Positions 46,125 to 55,244 of a stretch of 64,000 nucleotides of DNA are shown here, in pieces. The position numbers and the translations under genes are program-made. Origin of the DNA: Sphingobacterium cellulitidis (lineage in GTDB: Bacteria; Bacteroidota; Bacteroidia; Sphingobacteriales; Sphingobacteriaceae). Numbering within the stretch: the first letter of the stretch is position 1; each line of letters begins with the position of its first letter. The notes beneath the pieces are model-generated. The model ran no database searches. It was not told the origin of the DNA and saw only the letters and a list, made by a program, of their open reading frames with translations. The stretch spans positions 1 through 64,000 of the forward strand of contig NOUX01000010.1 of NCBI GenBank assembly GCA_002245855.1. Direction: 5' to 3'.

Positions 46125-46182
46125 TGACGGAATTTACAACTGAATGCGTCAATGTCCCAATATTCTGAACTGGCTTATATTC

Positions 46183-46190
46183 TATTTTTG
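46183..46190 (+). promoter_or_regulatory. Candidate -7 element before the MFS gene
   Basis: TATTTTTG matches TAnnTTTG 22 bp before the ATG at 46213. A clear -33 element is lacking, which would fit a promoter needing an activator such as the adjacent AraC protein. Confidence 0.4.
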
Positions 46191-46212
46191 CAAAATAATT
46201 TAAGAATAGAAA

Positions 46213-47418
46213 ATGAAGTTAGACATAGAAATTGAACAATCAATCGAAACAGAGTCAAAACCAACATTAACCCGTGGTTTACTTTGGTTAATGACCATCA
46301 CGACTGGTATTGTAGTTGGAAATAATTATTACAATCAACCGCTGCTTGGATTAATGGCTAAGGATTTTGCCGTTACTGCAACGCAAATCAGTATGATTGC
46401 TATGTTGACACAAATTGGTTTTGCATTAGGCCTGCTATTTATCGTACCATTAGGTGACATGGTTCGACGAAAAAAGTTAATCCTTTACATTTTTGTAGCA
46501 ATGATTTTATCGCTTTTCGGAATGGTCTTAGCCCCTAATTTACCTTTACTTTATGTTGCAAGTTTTTTGATAGGTTTTAGTTCGGTGGTACCACAAATGT
46601 TTGTGCCTTTAACAGCTGAATTAGCAACAGACGAAAAGCGAAGCGCTGCCATTGGAGTGGTCATGAGTGGATTACTTTTAGGAATTTTACTATCTCGTGT
46701 CATAGCAGGCTTCATTGGTGAGTTGTGGGGTTGGAAAATGATCTATTATATGGCTATTGCCGCCATGTTCATTTTAATGACTTTAATGGCGATTAAGCTC
46801 CCTGATGTAAAACCTAACTTTACAGGGAGTTACGGACAATTAATGAGGTCTATAGCGCATTTTGTACGTACACAACCTGTTTTAAGACTAGCTGCCTTTC
46901 GTGGCGCAATGGCTTTTGCAGGCTTTAGTGGATTATGGATTGCTTTGGTCTTTCACTTAGAAAAAGAACCTTTTAATGCAGGAGCATCTGTTGCCGGAGC
47001 CTTCGGTGTAGTAGGTGCCGCGGGTGCTTTAGCAGCGTCGATGGTAAGTAAAGTTCAAAAAAGAATTCCTCTTCACAACGTAATTTCAATATCCATTTAT
47101 ATGATGATCATCAGTTGGATTATTTTCTTTATTGCGGGTTACACTTATATAGGATTAACTATTGGCGTTATTTTATTAGATTTAGGGTTACAATCCTCTC
47201 ATATTAGTAACCAATCCTCGTTTTTTGCCTTAAATATTGGGGCTACCAATCGATTGAATACAGTTTATATGTTCAGTTACTTTGTCGGCGGTTCTTTTGG
47301 TACTTACATTGCTTCACAAGCCTGGAAATATTTTCAGTGGGAAGGAGTGGTTGGCCTAGGATTCTTTTGTACCTTTTTGGTGTTGTTTGCACACATCCGA
47401 TTCGGGAAAAAACATTAA
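46213..47418 (+). CDS. MFS transporter
   Basis: The 401-aa protein has twelve predicted helices. The loop between helices 2 and 3 reads PLGDMVRRKKLILY, the MFS motif A region (GxLaDrxGrkkxl). It resembles arabinose-efflux-type (AraJ-like) or small-molecule drug exporters. The next gene, an amidinohydrolase, follows after 50 bp, so the pair is probably one operon under the AraC regulator. The substrate is unknown; a guanidino or amino acid compound would fit. Confidence 0.8.
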   Translation: MKLDIEIEQSIETESKPTLTRGLLWLMTITTGIVVGNNYYNQPLLGLMAKDFAVTATQISMIAMLTQIGFALGLLFIVPLGDMVRRKKLILYIFVAMILSLFGMVLAPNLPLLYVASFLIGFSSVVPQMFVPLTAELATDEKRSAAIGVVMSGLLLGILLSRVIAGFIGELWGWKMIYYMAIAAMFILMTLMAIKLPDVKPNFTGSYGQLMRSIAHFVRTQPVLRLAAFRGAMAFAGFSGLWIALVFHLEKEPFNAGASVAGAFGVVGAAGALAASMVSKVQKRIPLHNVISISIYMMIISWIIFFIAGYTYIGLTIGVILLDLGLQSSHISNQSSFFALNIGATNRLNTVYMFSYFVGGSFGTYIASQAWKYFQWEGVVGLGFFCTFLVLFAHIRFGKKH

Positions 47419-47468
47419 ATTCAAGCAATTATAGAATAGAAAAATATTCTATTTAATAAGATAAAATA

Positions 47469-48452
47469 ATGACAACTTCAAATAGTATATTTGTTCAGAA
47501 CGAATTCGCTCCTTTAAAGAAAGTGGTTTTGGCGGCTTCTGAATTTGGATACCCCATGGAGGTACGAGTAGAAGATCTTCGTTTTTTGGGCGAATCTTCT
47601 GTCGTTGACTCTGAGATCAATCGTGGAAAGGATTATAGTGCAGCGCACCCTGACATTCAGGCACAATGGGAAATGGAACGCTCTAATTTCAAAAAAACAC
47701 TCGAAAAACACGGTGTGGAAGTGGTAGAAGCCCGTAAATTGACTGAGGCTGAAAAACAGGTTAATCCGAAAGATGGATACGCTAATTTTTTTACCAGAGA
47801 TCCGTTTTTTGTGGTAGGAAATTATGTTATCGAAGCGGCAATGCGCTTTTTACACCGTCGTCACGAGGTTTGGCCATTGCGCGATTTGCTGTGGGAGGCG
47901 GTTCACAATGCCGACTGCACCTACGTTTCAGCTCCATTTCCACAAGTGGCTCCAGACGATGATCTCACCTTAGGAATTGGACCCTTTATCGAGGGCGGCG
48001 ATGTATTGGTATTGAACAATCATGTCCTGGTGGGGTGTTCTGGCTTAGCATCAAATGAGCGTGGTTTTCAGTGGTTATCAAAACTGATCACACCCTTGGG
48101 TTATATTGTAGAACAAGTGCGTTTACATCCTAATATTTTGCATTTGGATTGTGCTCTAGGATTTATTAAACCCAACCTAATGGTCGTTTGTGAAGAAGCT
48201 TTTTTAGATGGAATTCCATCCGTAATCAAAAATTGGAATACCATTCCCGTAACATTAGAAGAAGCAGGAAATTTGGCGACAAACGGTTTACCACTTTCGA
48301 CCGAAGTTTACGTCACCGATCCGGTATTTAAACACATTGGGGATCAGATTGAGCAATATGGTGTAAAAGTTGAGTATGTTGATTTTAAAATAACACGAAG
48401 CTTTGGCGGATCGTTCCGTTGTAGCACGCAGCCCTTGTTGCGATTTGAGTAA
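47469..48452 (+). CDS. Amidinotransferase/DDAH-family hydrolase
   Basis: The 327-aa protein belongs to the guanidino-modifying superfamily (arginine deiminase, dimethylargininase, amidinotransferases). Visible conserved parts are TRDPFFVVGN, FIEGGDVLVLNN, HLDCALGFIKPN with the catalytic His, and the terminal GGSFRCSTQPLLR with the nucleophilic Cys. It likely hydrolyses an arginine derivative to a citrulline-like product. It is cotranscribed with the MFS gene upstream. A RidA protein lies 345 bp downstream. Confidence 0.8.
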   Translation: MTTSNSIFVQNEFAPLKKVVLAASEFGYPMEVRVEDLRFLGESSVVDSEINRGKDYSAAHPDIQAQWEMERSNFKKTLEKHGVEVVEARKLTEAEKQVNPKDGYANFFTRDPFFVVGNYVIEAAMRFLHRRHEVWPLRDLLWEAVHNADCTYVSAPFPQVAPDDDLTLGIGPFIEGGDVLVLNNHVLVGCSGLASNERGFQWLSKLITPLGYIVEQVRLHPNILHLDCALGFIKPNLMVVCEEAFLDGIPSVIKNWNTIPVTLEEAGNLATNGLPLSTEVYVTDPVFKHIGDQIEQYGVKVEYVDFKITRSFGGSFRCSTQPLLRFE

Positions 48453-48797
48453 TACTAATAACTCTAATTTTGCTTATTATACTATTAAATAAAAGCTCAG
48501 TATTACTATTTTAATCAGGTCGGTAAATCAATTAGATCGCGAATTATCCTTAATAATTGGAAATTTCGTATGCTGTTTTGCCAACAACGAACTTTTTATT
48601 TTATACACTCATAAAAAAAGTGATTAACAGCAACTCGTAATGATATACTGTTTTTGCAGAAAGTGCCATTTTTCTAACTATTTAATTGATAATTGTTCCC
48701 GCTAAACGTGTTTTTGTTCGACTTTTCACGCTTAATTAAATAAGCGATACGGAAAGTAACGAAATATGTTAGAAAACTTTAATAAGAAAAATGTAAA
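48453..48797. other. Non-coding interval
   Basis: A 345-bp AT-rich gap between the amidinohydrolase and RidA genes. No ORF, strong hairpin or clear promoter is visible; RidA probably has its own promoter here. Confidence 0.5.
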
Positions 48798-49193
48798 ATG
48801 GATACCGATAAAATAATTAGACTAAACCCCGATAATGTTCCTGCTCCTGTCGGAAACTATTCACATGTTACAATAATCCCTAAAAATGCCAGTCTATATA
48901 CTTTTTCAGGTCAAATTGGTATAGATATTAATGGTATTGTCCCTGATAACTTTAATGAGCAGGTCATTTTAACATTTAAGAATATTCAACAACTTTTGAG
49001 TAGTCAAGATTTGGTTGCGGATAATGTTATAAAAGTAAACATTTGGGCAACTGAAGAAATAGACTGGGATTTTTTTGATAACGAATGGGAGAATGTATTT
49101 GGAAAAAAGTATCCTTCAATGACCATAGCTTATATAACAGCTTTAGGGCTTCCTGAATTGAAAATTGAAATTGAAATTTGGGCTAGCAAATAA
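48798..49193 (+). CDS. RidA/YjgF-family protein
   Basis: The 131-aa product fits the RidA/YjgF/YER057c/UK114 fold: NVPAPVGNYSHVTIIPKNAS, LYTFSGQIGIDINGIV, QVILTFKNIQQLLSSQDL and the C-terminal PSMTIAYITALGLPELKIEI. RidA proteins deaminate reactive enamine/imine intermediates from PLP enzymes. The residue expected to be Arg for imine deaminase activity is not clear, so it may be a non-RidA subgroup. A terminator follows. Confidence 0.8.
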   Translation: MDTDKIIRLNPDNVPAPVGNYSHVTIIPKNASLYTFSGQIGIDINGIVPDNFNEQVILTFKNIQQLLSSQDLVADNVIKVNIWATEEIDWDFFDNEWENVFGKKYPSMTIAYITALGLPELKIEIEIWASK

Positions 49194-49280
49194 AAACAAG
49201 AGGATTGGTCGCATCATGAGAGTATTTTTATGCCTCGGGGTTTGATCCGAGGTACTTAGTCCACCTCCCCTCCAAAAACA

Positions 49281-49312
49281 CAAGAAAGCCAGTCTTTCGA
49301 CTAGCTTTCTTG
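49281..49312. terminator. Hairpin after RidA
   Basis: CAAGAAAGC (49281-49289) pairs with GCTTTCTTG (49304-49312), and inside it AGT with ACT. It can end transcription from either side and marks the first conserved module boundary. Confidence 0.7.
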
Positions 49313-49393
49313 TGCCCATTGGTACAAAAATCGAACCTTTTATTGGAGGATTTGAGGCGATTAAATCGTATGTTATTCAGATAATAGAAGGCG

Positions 49394-49448
49394 GAAATGG
49401 AACTTATTAAAAATAAACTCCAATTTACAGCATTTGATACAACAAGAG
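49394..49448 (+). pseudogene. mobC: MobC C-terminal relic (module boundary 1)
   Basis: EMELIKNK, followed by the nucleotides CAATTTACAGCATTTGATAC, matches the 3' end of the mobC-like gene at 61.9 kb (EMERIKND, then the same nucleotide run). A frameshift separates the two halves. Only about 55 bp remain. Confidence 0.6.
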
Positions 49449-49476
49449 TAATCTTTCAGCCTATGTTTGGAATTAT

Positions 49477-50319
49477 TTACTCCCAAGCGTATTGAGATGG
49501 TGAAATACCGATATACCTTTTAAAATCTTTAAAGAAATGGTTGTAGTCATAATACCCCGAAAGCATTGCTATATCAAGTAAATCTTCCAAGTTGCTTTTT
49601 TTACACTGCCCGTAGGTATAAATAAATCGCTGGAGTAAAATATATCTTTTTGGGGAAATCCCAATATACTTTACAAAATTCCTATGTAACCATTTTGGAT
49701 TGACTTTTTTGCCTAACTGATTAAGCACATCTGACACAGAAGTATTTCCTTTTTTATATTCGATATATTCAATAGCATTACTTAATATATGGGGAAAACA
49801 ATCGTTGGGTTGAAATGAAGAAAGAGCTTTTTCTAAAAAGGAAATCCTTTCGAATATTGTTTTCTTTTCATACATTTTATCAAAGATCCGCATCCAGTTT
49901 TCGCTTATAATATCTTCCAAGTTACATATTGGATTGGAATGGAAAACCGATGAGTTAACATTAAATAAAGAATAAAAAGTAGACGGTTTGAAACGTAGCA
50001 CCATTATATATTCTAGATCGATGGGCATTTTCCAATATATATTTTTAATCTCCCCACAACAGACCCAAGCAGAGTTGAATTTTACCGTTTCTCCTTTATC
50101 ACTTAGCTGAACGATATCTGATTTTTGAGGCAGGAAAATAAGTGATGGCAAACCATCATTGAATAAAGACTGATTAGGCTTCAAATCCTTACAAGAAAAA
50201 ACGTGAATTCTCCATGTATTCGCTGTTTTGAGTTCATTATATAGCACCTCTTGTCCCGTAATCAATTTTGATTTCGTAGACATTGACATTTTAATATTTT
50301 GCAAAAAATTTATTGGCAT
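49477..50319 (-). CDS. AraC-family regulator (DUF6597-like sensor)
   Basis: The 280-aa protein has an N-terminal DUF6597-like domain (GLPSLIFLPQKSDIVQLSDK, EYIMVLRFKPSTFYSLFN). The AraC helix-turn-helix pair is LGKKVNPKWLHRNFVKYIG and LLDIAMLSGYYDYNHFFKDF. Several nearby ATG codons make the start uncertain by about 12 codons. It diverges from the map gene. With map it forms the cargo of the second mobC/rteC-flanked module. Confidence 0.8.
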   Translation of the reverse strand: MPINFLQNIKMSMSTKSKLITGQEVLYNELKTANTWRIHVFSCKDLKPNQSLFNDGLPSLIFLPQKSDIVQLSDKGETVKFNSAWVCCGEIKNIYWKMPIDLEYIMVLRFKPSTFYSLFNVNSSVFHSNPICNLEDIISENWMRIFDKMYEKKTIFERISFLEKALSSFQPNDCFPHILSNAIEYIEYKKGNTSVSDVLNQLGKKVNPKWLHRNFVKYIGISPKRYILLQRFIYTYGQCKKSNLEDLLDIAMLSGYYDYNHFFKDFKRYIGISPSQYAWE

Positions 50320-50431
50320 AGCAAAAAAACAAATATATAAAGAAACCTGCCTAATATATTATTGAAGTGTCCGCTTTTTACTTTTACGAGCCTTATTTAA
50401 ATCCTAATATTGTATAAATGTAAATATAGCT

Positions 50432-51196
50432 ATGTTAATATCTGAAGAAAAAGATATAATTGGAATTAAGAAGGCAAGTGAGGTCGTTGCATACACCTTG
50501 AGAGAAATGAGAAACTATGTCAAGTTAGGAATGTCCACAAAGCAATTAGACGATTACGGAGCAAAGATACTTGCAAAGTTTGGCGCAAGGTCTGCACCAA
50601 ACCTTACTTATGGTTTTCCCGGTTCAACTTGTATCAGCGTTAATAATGAATTTTGTCACGGTATCCCCTCTGAAAGTAGAATATTGCAAGAGGGCGACCT
50701 AATCAATATAGATGTTTCAGCCGAAGTTAATGGGTTTTGGTCTGATAATGGTTGTTCGTTTGTACTTGGGGAAGATGTACACCAACACCAAAAACTTATT
50801 GATGCTTCAAAACAGATTTTACAAAAAGCAATCTATAATATTAGAGGTGGGGTGAAGATTTCAGATATTGGACACATAATGGAAACCGAAGCAAAAAAAA
50901 GAGGGTTTAAGGTGATTAAAAATCTTGGAGGACACGGTGTGGGTAGAAGTTTGCACGAATACCCAGACGAGTTAATGAATTATAGAAACCGATTTGATCA
51001 AAGACGGTTTAAAAAAAAATCTGTCATAGCTATTGAAACTTTTATTTCAACAAATTCTTCTTATGCAATAGAACTTGGTGACGGTTGGACAATGGTTGGT
51101 GACAGAGGAGGCTATATGGCACAACATGAACATACAATCCTTATAACAGGCGAAGAACCAATAATATTGACAGAAATTAATGGGATTTGGGAATAA
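50432..51196 (+). CDS. map: Methionine aminopeptidase type I (second-copy type)
   Basis: The 254-aa enzyme has the full creatinase/methionine aminopeptidase fold. Metal-binding residues are visible in order: His in NNEFCHGIP, Asp in INIDVSAEVNGFWSDNG (two Asp), His in GGHGVGRSLHEYP, Glu in VIAIETFIST and Glu in QHEHTILIT. It removes N-terminal Met from nascent proteins. As a cargo gene on a mobile-element relic it is likely an extra copy next to the essential chromosomal gene. Confidence 0.9.
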   Translation: MLISEEKDIIGIKKASEVVAYTLREMRNYVKLGMSTKQLDDYGAKILAKFGARSAPNLTYGFPGSTCISVNNEFCHGIPSESRILQEGDLINIDVSAEVNGFWSDNGCSFVLGEDVHQHQKLIDASKQILQKAIYNIRGGVKISDIGHIMETEAKKRGFKVIKNLGGHGVGRSLHEYPDELMNYRNRFDQRRFKKKSVIAIETFISTNSSYAIELGDGWTMVGDRGGYMAQHEHTILITGEEPIILTEINGIWE

Positions 51197-51254
51197 CACA
51201 TGTGGTGTTTTATACTAAAAAAATTTAGTGTTATTCTAATGGATAATTTTCACA

Positions 51255-51380
51255 ATGGAACACTACGTAGCTAGATATCAGAAACCTGCCGTTGTAGCAA
51301 AATTCATTTACTATAATACCATTTTCAAAATCGAGACAAAAATGCCTATGGAAATTTTTGTCAGAACTATTTGGAGTTGA
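51255..51380 (+). pseudogene. rteC: RteC fragment (module 2)
   Basis: ATG 51255 opens RYQKPAVVAKFIYYNTIFKI and ETKMP, matching the middle of RteC, the excision regulator of CTnDOT-type elements. The frame ends with TGA at 51378-51380 and has no N-terminus. The next 100 bp (to about 51486) hold relics without a clear call. Confidence 0.65.
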
Positions 51381-51486
51381 GAAACCAAAAGATGAACCGC
51401 ACTAAATTCCTTTATGCGCTTCGGGAGGAACTTATACGGAGAACGGACGAGCAAGACGGGAAGTAAAGTTTGGTTTAATAAATTTT

Positions 51487-52170
51487 ACAATAGTTATACA
51501 ACCAACTTCGGAGGACGTTATTATCACCTTTAAAGGCAAGTAGTTTTGAGACACGGAGTGAGTTTCGAGTGCCTCAAAACACAACTTGCCAAGTTCTAAT
51601 GAACAGAAAGTATTGTAGAGATATAAGAATCATATTCATTTGGGATGTGTAGTCGAGATTGACTGCATTCTAACCTCATAACTGTCTTGAAAGATAGAAA
51701 ACAGGATTGCAGGAAGACATGACGGCTTTCAATATATCAGACTGACCTCATTACTTTTTTTTATTTATTCGTTCAAAGGTTCGGAGTATGCTATGTTTCG
51801 TTTCATGGGCTAAAAAGGTCAGTGTTTAGCTGAAACAAGGTATTTGACTGAAAAAAACTACCCACAAGGTTGGAGGTTTTTCAGCAAACCAAAGGCTTGA
51901 CCTTGTAAAGCTAAAATAAACACAGATTTACCTTTGCCCTTGAAAATGAAACAAATAGTGTATGACTTTTAAGAAAGAACTATAAAGAGGTAATGATATT
52001 AAGGAAAAAAGACTGATAGTGAGTTCGATGTTCCCTGATTTTTTAGATTTTAATGGAACAACACATCAAACTCCGAGACTAAATTCCGCAATTTCTCTTA
52101 TTTATAAGAACAACAATAAGTTACAGAGCAAAAAAAATAGGACAAGTCTAACTTTTTAAGACTTGTCCCA
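51487..52170. repeat. Diverged direct repeat, copy 1
   Basis: About 680 bp resemble 55146-55881 closely. Shared pieces include ACAATAGTTATACAACC, AGTAGTTTTGAG, TTTATTTATTCGTTCAAAGG, GGAGTATGCTATGTTTCG and TTACAGAGCA, before a hairpin with arms GACAAGTC. Identity looks about 80-85 percent with indels. It is probably a non-coding end region of a conjugative element. Confidence 0.75.
52140..52168. terminator. Hairpin at module boundary 2
   Basis: GGACAAGTCT (52140-52149) pairs perfectly with AGACTTGTCC (52159-52168). It corresponds to the hairpin at 55849-55879, next to the tRNA fragment. Confidence 0.75.
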
Positions 52171-52303
52171 AGATGTGAACCTGTTGGTACGGAACTCAAA
52201 CTCTTTCTTGGAAGATTTATGATTATTGAACTAACTTAAAAGATTGTCTATATAAGCACAATTTGGATATAGAGAAACCAAAACCTTAAAAAGATACCGC
52301 ACT

Positions 52304-52455
52304 TATTCCTTTACTGATGAACATGGCAATGACAATATGAAACAGGTCATTGAAGCCAATTACAGGCAGATCAAAGCGGACGTTGTGCATATTTTATAAA
52401 GCGAGATGGAGTGGATTAAGAATGTCCCCAATTTACGGCATTTGATACGGCAAAA
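52304..52455 (+). pseudogene. mobC: MobC C-terminal relic (module boundary 2)
   Basis: The frame reads SFTDEHGNDNMKQVIEANYR, QIKADVVHIL, a stop (TAA), SEMEWIKNVPNLRHLI. It is colinear with the mobC end at 61.9 kb (FVDERGEDNMKRDIENNYRQ). One nonsense codon and a lost start make it inactive. It abuts the MocR gene tail to tail. Confidence 0.75.
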
Positions 52456-52461
52456 GGTATA

Positions 52462-53880
52462 TCAATGTCCAAGCATCTTAGCAAGACTTCCAAGCTGTTT
52501 TAGTTTTAGCCTCAACTCGTTAGACCACGGCAAACCGATACAAAGGCGCATACAATTTTGAAATTGATTTTGTAAAGTAAACATTCTGCCCGGAGCAATA
52601 CCTATTTGTTTTTTAAGAGCATAATTGTATAGTTCTGTTGTGTCAATTTCTTTCGGAAATTCTACCCACAAGGCAAGCCCACCTTGTGGTCTGCTTATTT
52701 TAGTTCCTTGAGGGAAATAATCCGCAATGGCAAGTGCATAATGCTGATAGTTTTCCTGCAAAGTTTTGCGGAAATGACGGAGATGATTTTCATATCTTCC
52801 TGTCATCAGGAAATTGCCAACGGCTTCGTGGATTACAGAGGTAGCAGACAATGCGTGTACAAGTTTCAACTTTAATATTTGGTCTTTGTACCTGCCCGGA
52901 GCAATCCAACCTACACGATAGCCCGGGGCGAGTGTTTTAGATACAGAACCGCACCACAAAACATTTCCGTCTGTATCAAAGGATTTACAACATTTAGGAC
53001 GTTCAGCACCGAAGTGAATATCCCCATAAGTATCATCCTCAATAAGCGGAATATTGTGCTTTGACAAAAGGGTTACCACAGCTTTTTTACTTTCAACGGG
53101 CATACAATATCCCAAAGGCGTGTTGAAATTAGGTACTAAAAGACAGACGTTTATTTTAGGCAATAATTTCTTCAGTGCATCAATATCTATTCCGGTAACA
53201 GGGTGTGTTGCAATTTCCAATACGTTTAAACCTAAACTAACAGCAAGTTGCAGAATGCCCGGATAACAGGGGCTTTCCAAGGCTATGGTGTCGCCCGGTT
53301 TGGTTAGTGCCATGAGACACAATGCCAAAGCATTCATACAACCATTCGTAGTTACCACATCACTTTCCTTTAAATGCCCTTCCCAAGCCAATGAACGAGC
53401 CGATATCATTCTGCGGAGTTTGACATTACCCGGTAAAGGTTCGTATTCTGTTCCACCTTCTTTCAGTTCCCTTGTGGCAAGCACAATTTCTTTTTTCAGT
53501 TTTGCCAATGGTAAAAGATTACCAGACGGTACGCCAATAGAAAAAAGCGTTAAATCGTTACGCCCCATAGTGGAATAAACACCGCTTATCAACTCATCGG
53601 GTTCTATATTATTAGCAAAAGGCAAGGGCTGACTTACTTCGGGTAATGGAAGTTTCAAATAATTCAACGGACTTACAAAATAACCCGATTGGGGTTTCGA
53701 CTGCACAAGCGATTGGGCTTCCAATTCAAGAAAAATCCTTTTAGCAGTATTTACACTTATTCCGTGTTCTTTGCTTAATATTCTTACAGACGGCAAACGT
53801 TCTCCGGCTTTCAAAACACCTGTTTTGATTTTATTGGCAATATTACTCGCTATCTCATTATATAGAAAATCTTTCTTCAC
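52462..53880 (-). CDS. MocR/PdxR-type regulator (GntR HTH plus aminotransferase fold)
   Basis: The 472-aa protein joins a GntR winged helix (GERLPSVRILSKEHGISVNT, AKRIFLELEAQSLVQSKP) to a fold-type I aminotransferase-like domain. The PLP-binding Lys lies in CGSVSKTLAPGYRVGWIAPG, and the cofactor Asp/Tyr region reads IPLIEDDTYGDIHFG. MocR regulators usually control a divergent neighbour using PLP. Here the neighbour is the EamA exporter at 53973. The shared gap holds repeated ACTGTG motifs. Confidence 0.9.
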   Translation of the reverse strand: MKKDFLYNEIASNIANKIKTGVLKAGERLPSVRILSKEHGISVNTAKRIFLELEAQSLVQSKPQSGYFVSPLNYLKLPLPEVSQPLPFANNIEPDELISGVYSTMGRNDLTLFSIGVPSGNLLPLAKLKKEIVLATRELKEGGTEYEPLPGNVKLRRMISARSLAWEGHLKESDVVTTNGCMNALALCLMALTKPGDTIALESPCYPGILQLAVSLGLNVLEIATHPVTGIDIDALKKLLPKINVCLLVPNFNTPLGYCMPVESKKAVVTLLSKHNIPLIEDDTYGDIHFGAERPKCCKSFDTDGNVLWCGSVSKTLAPGYRVGWIAPGRYKDQILKLKLVHALSATSVIHEAVGNFLMTGRYENHLRHFRKTLQENYQHYALAIADYFPQGTKISRPQGGLALWVEFPKEIDTTELYNYALKKQIGIAPGRMFTLQNQFQNCMRLCIGLPWSNELRLKLKQLGSLAKMLGH

Positions 53881-53892
53881 TTTGCAAATCTA

Positions 53893-53930
53893 ACTGTGTC
53901 CATTGAAATAACAAAAACTGTGACTGTGTT
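53893..53930. promoter_or_regulatory. Candidate MocR operator (ACTGTG direct repeats)
   Basis: Three direct copies, ACTGTGTC (53893), ACTGTGAC (53917) and ACTGTGTT (53923), lie in the divergent MocR/EamA gap. A related TTTGTGTC follows at 53934. MocR proteins commonly bind direct repeats in such gaps. Spacing is 24 and 6 bp. Confidence 0.45.
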
Positions 53931-53972
53931 TATTTGTGTCGAATACCGAATTTTGCATCAAAACAGTTTATC

Positions 53973-54863
53973 ATGTCAGAATTGAGTATGAATAAAGTTA
54001 AAGAGAATACACCACAGGGTTGGTTAAACGGCTTTATAGGTGTGGTATTATTCAGCGGTTCGTTACCTGCAACGAGAGTAGCGGTTTTAGAATTTAACCC
54101 CGTTTTCCTGACGGTTGCCCGTGCTTCAATTGCAGGAATACTTGCCCTTATTGCCTTATTGCTCTTTAAAGAAAAACGCCCCAATCGAAAGCAGATTTTT
54201 CCTTTGGCTGTTGTAGCTCTTGGCGTTGTAGTTGGTTTTCCTTTATTAAGTGCTTTGGCATTAAAATACGTTACTTCGGCTCATTCCATTGTTTTTATAG
54301 GGATATTACCTGTGGCAACGGCTATATTTGGTATCATTCGTGGAGGCGAACGCCCACGACCAATATTTTGGATTTTTTCAATTATTGGTAGTGTTTTGGT
54401 CGTAGGATATGCGGTAGCACAAGGGCTTACAGCCTCGCCTGTGGGTGACATTCTAATGCTTGGGGCTGTCATCCTTTGTGGATTAGGTTATGCAGAGGGA
54501 GCAAAACTAACAAAGACGCTAGGTGGTTGGCAGGTTATATCTTGGTCTTTAGTGCTTTCCCTGCCTGTAATGTTGCCACTTACATTTATCTATATGCCGG
54601 CATCTTTTGAGGGCATTAGTACAGGGGCTTGGATTAGCTTGGCTTATGTTTCATTGTTCAGTATGTTCATTGCTTTCATTTTTTGGTATAAAGGTTTGGC
54701 ACAGGGCGGAACAGCGACCGTAGGACAATTACAGTTGTTACAGCCGTTTTTTGGTTTGGCATTAGCCTCTTTTTTGCTTAACGAAAGAGTAAGTGCTGGA
54801 ATGTTAGCGGTTACTGTCGGGGTAATCCTGTGTGTGGTAGGAACAAAGAAATTTTCAAGATAA
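53973..54863 (+). CDS. EamA-family (DMT) exporter
   Basis: ATG 53973 (MSELSMNKVKENTPQG) gives about 296 aa. Ten membrane helices occur in two EamA halves, with VLFSGSLPATRVAVLEF early, ALALKYVTSAHSIVFIGILP mid, and VGQLQLLQPFFGLALASFLL and LNERVSAGMLAVTVGVILCV in the second half. Such proteins export metabolites or amino acids. Under MocR control it may export a PLP-related or amino compound. It is followed at 54957 by an rteC fragment. Confidence 0.85.
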   Translation: MSELSMNKVKENTPQGWLNGFIGVVLFSGSLPATRVAVLEFNPVFLTVARASIAGILALIALLLFKEKRPNRKQIFPLAVVALGVVVGFPLLSALALKYVTSAHSIVFIGILPVATAIFGIIRGGERPRPIFWIFSIIGSVLVVGYAVAQGLTASPVGDILMLGAVILCGLGYAEGAKLTKTLGGWQVISWSLVLSLPVMLPLTFIYMPASFEGISTGAWISLAYVSLFSMFIAFIFWYKGLAQGGTATVGQLQLLQPFFGLALASFLLNERVSAGMLAVTVGVILCVVGTKKFSR

Positions 54864-54956
54864 TTCCATAATGGTAGACAGTATGATTGAAATAATCTAA
54901 CATCAAAATTTCAAAGAAAGTGAATCAATAAATATATAAATGAGACGTTACATACA

Positions 54957-55244
54957 TTGGAAAAAACGATCTCCGAATTAGAGGTTGAAGCTGATTACTC
55001 CACACAACGGATAGAAGTAGTTATCCACCACATTCTTGAATGCCTGTCCAACGTAAAAGGGTATGTGCTAAAAGAGGGATTAAAGAACACTGATGAAGAA
55101 ATCCGTTTTTTCAAATATCAGAAAACTGTCATTTTAATGGATCCTACAATAGTTACACAACCGACTTCGGAGGGTGTTTTTATCCATCTGCAAAGACAAG
55201 TAGTTTTGAGGCACAGAATGAATTTCGAGCATCTCAAAACATAA
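54957..55244 (+). pseudogene. rteC: RteC N-terminal fragment (module 3)
   Basis: The 95-codon frame begins EKTISELEVEADYSTQRIEV and reads HHILECLSNVKGYVLKEG and NTDEEIRFFKYQK, matching the N-terminus of RteC. After FFKYQK the similarity stops, and the frame runs into the 0.7-kb repeat (TIVTQPTSEGVFI). An upstream ATG is absent in this frame; TTG at 54957 opens it. It is complementary to the RteC middle piece at 51.3 kb. Confidence 0.8.
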
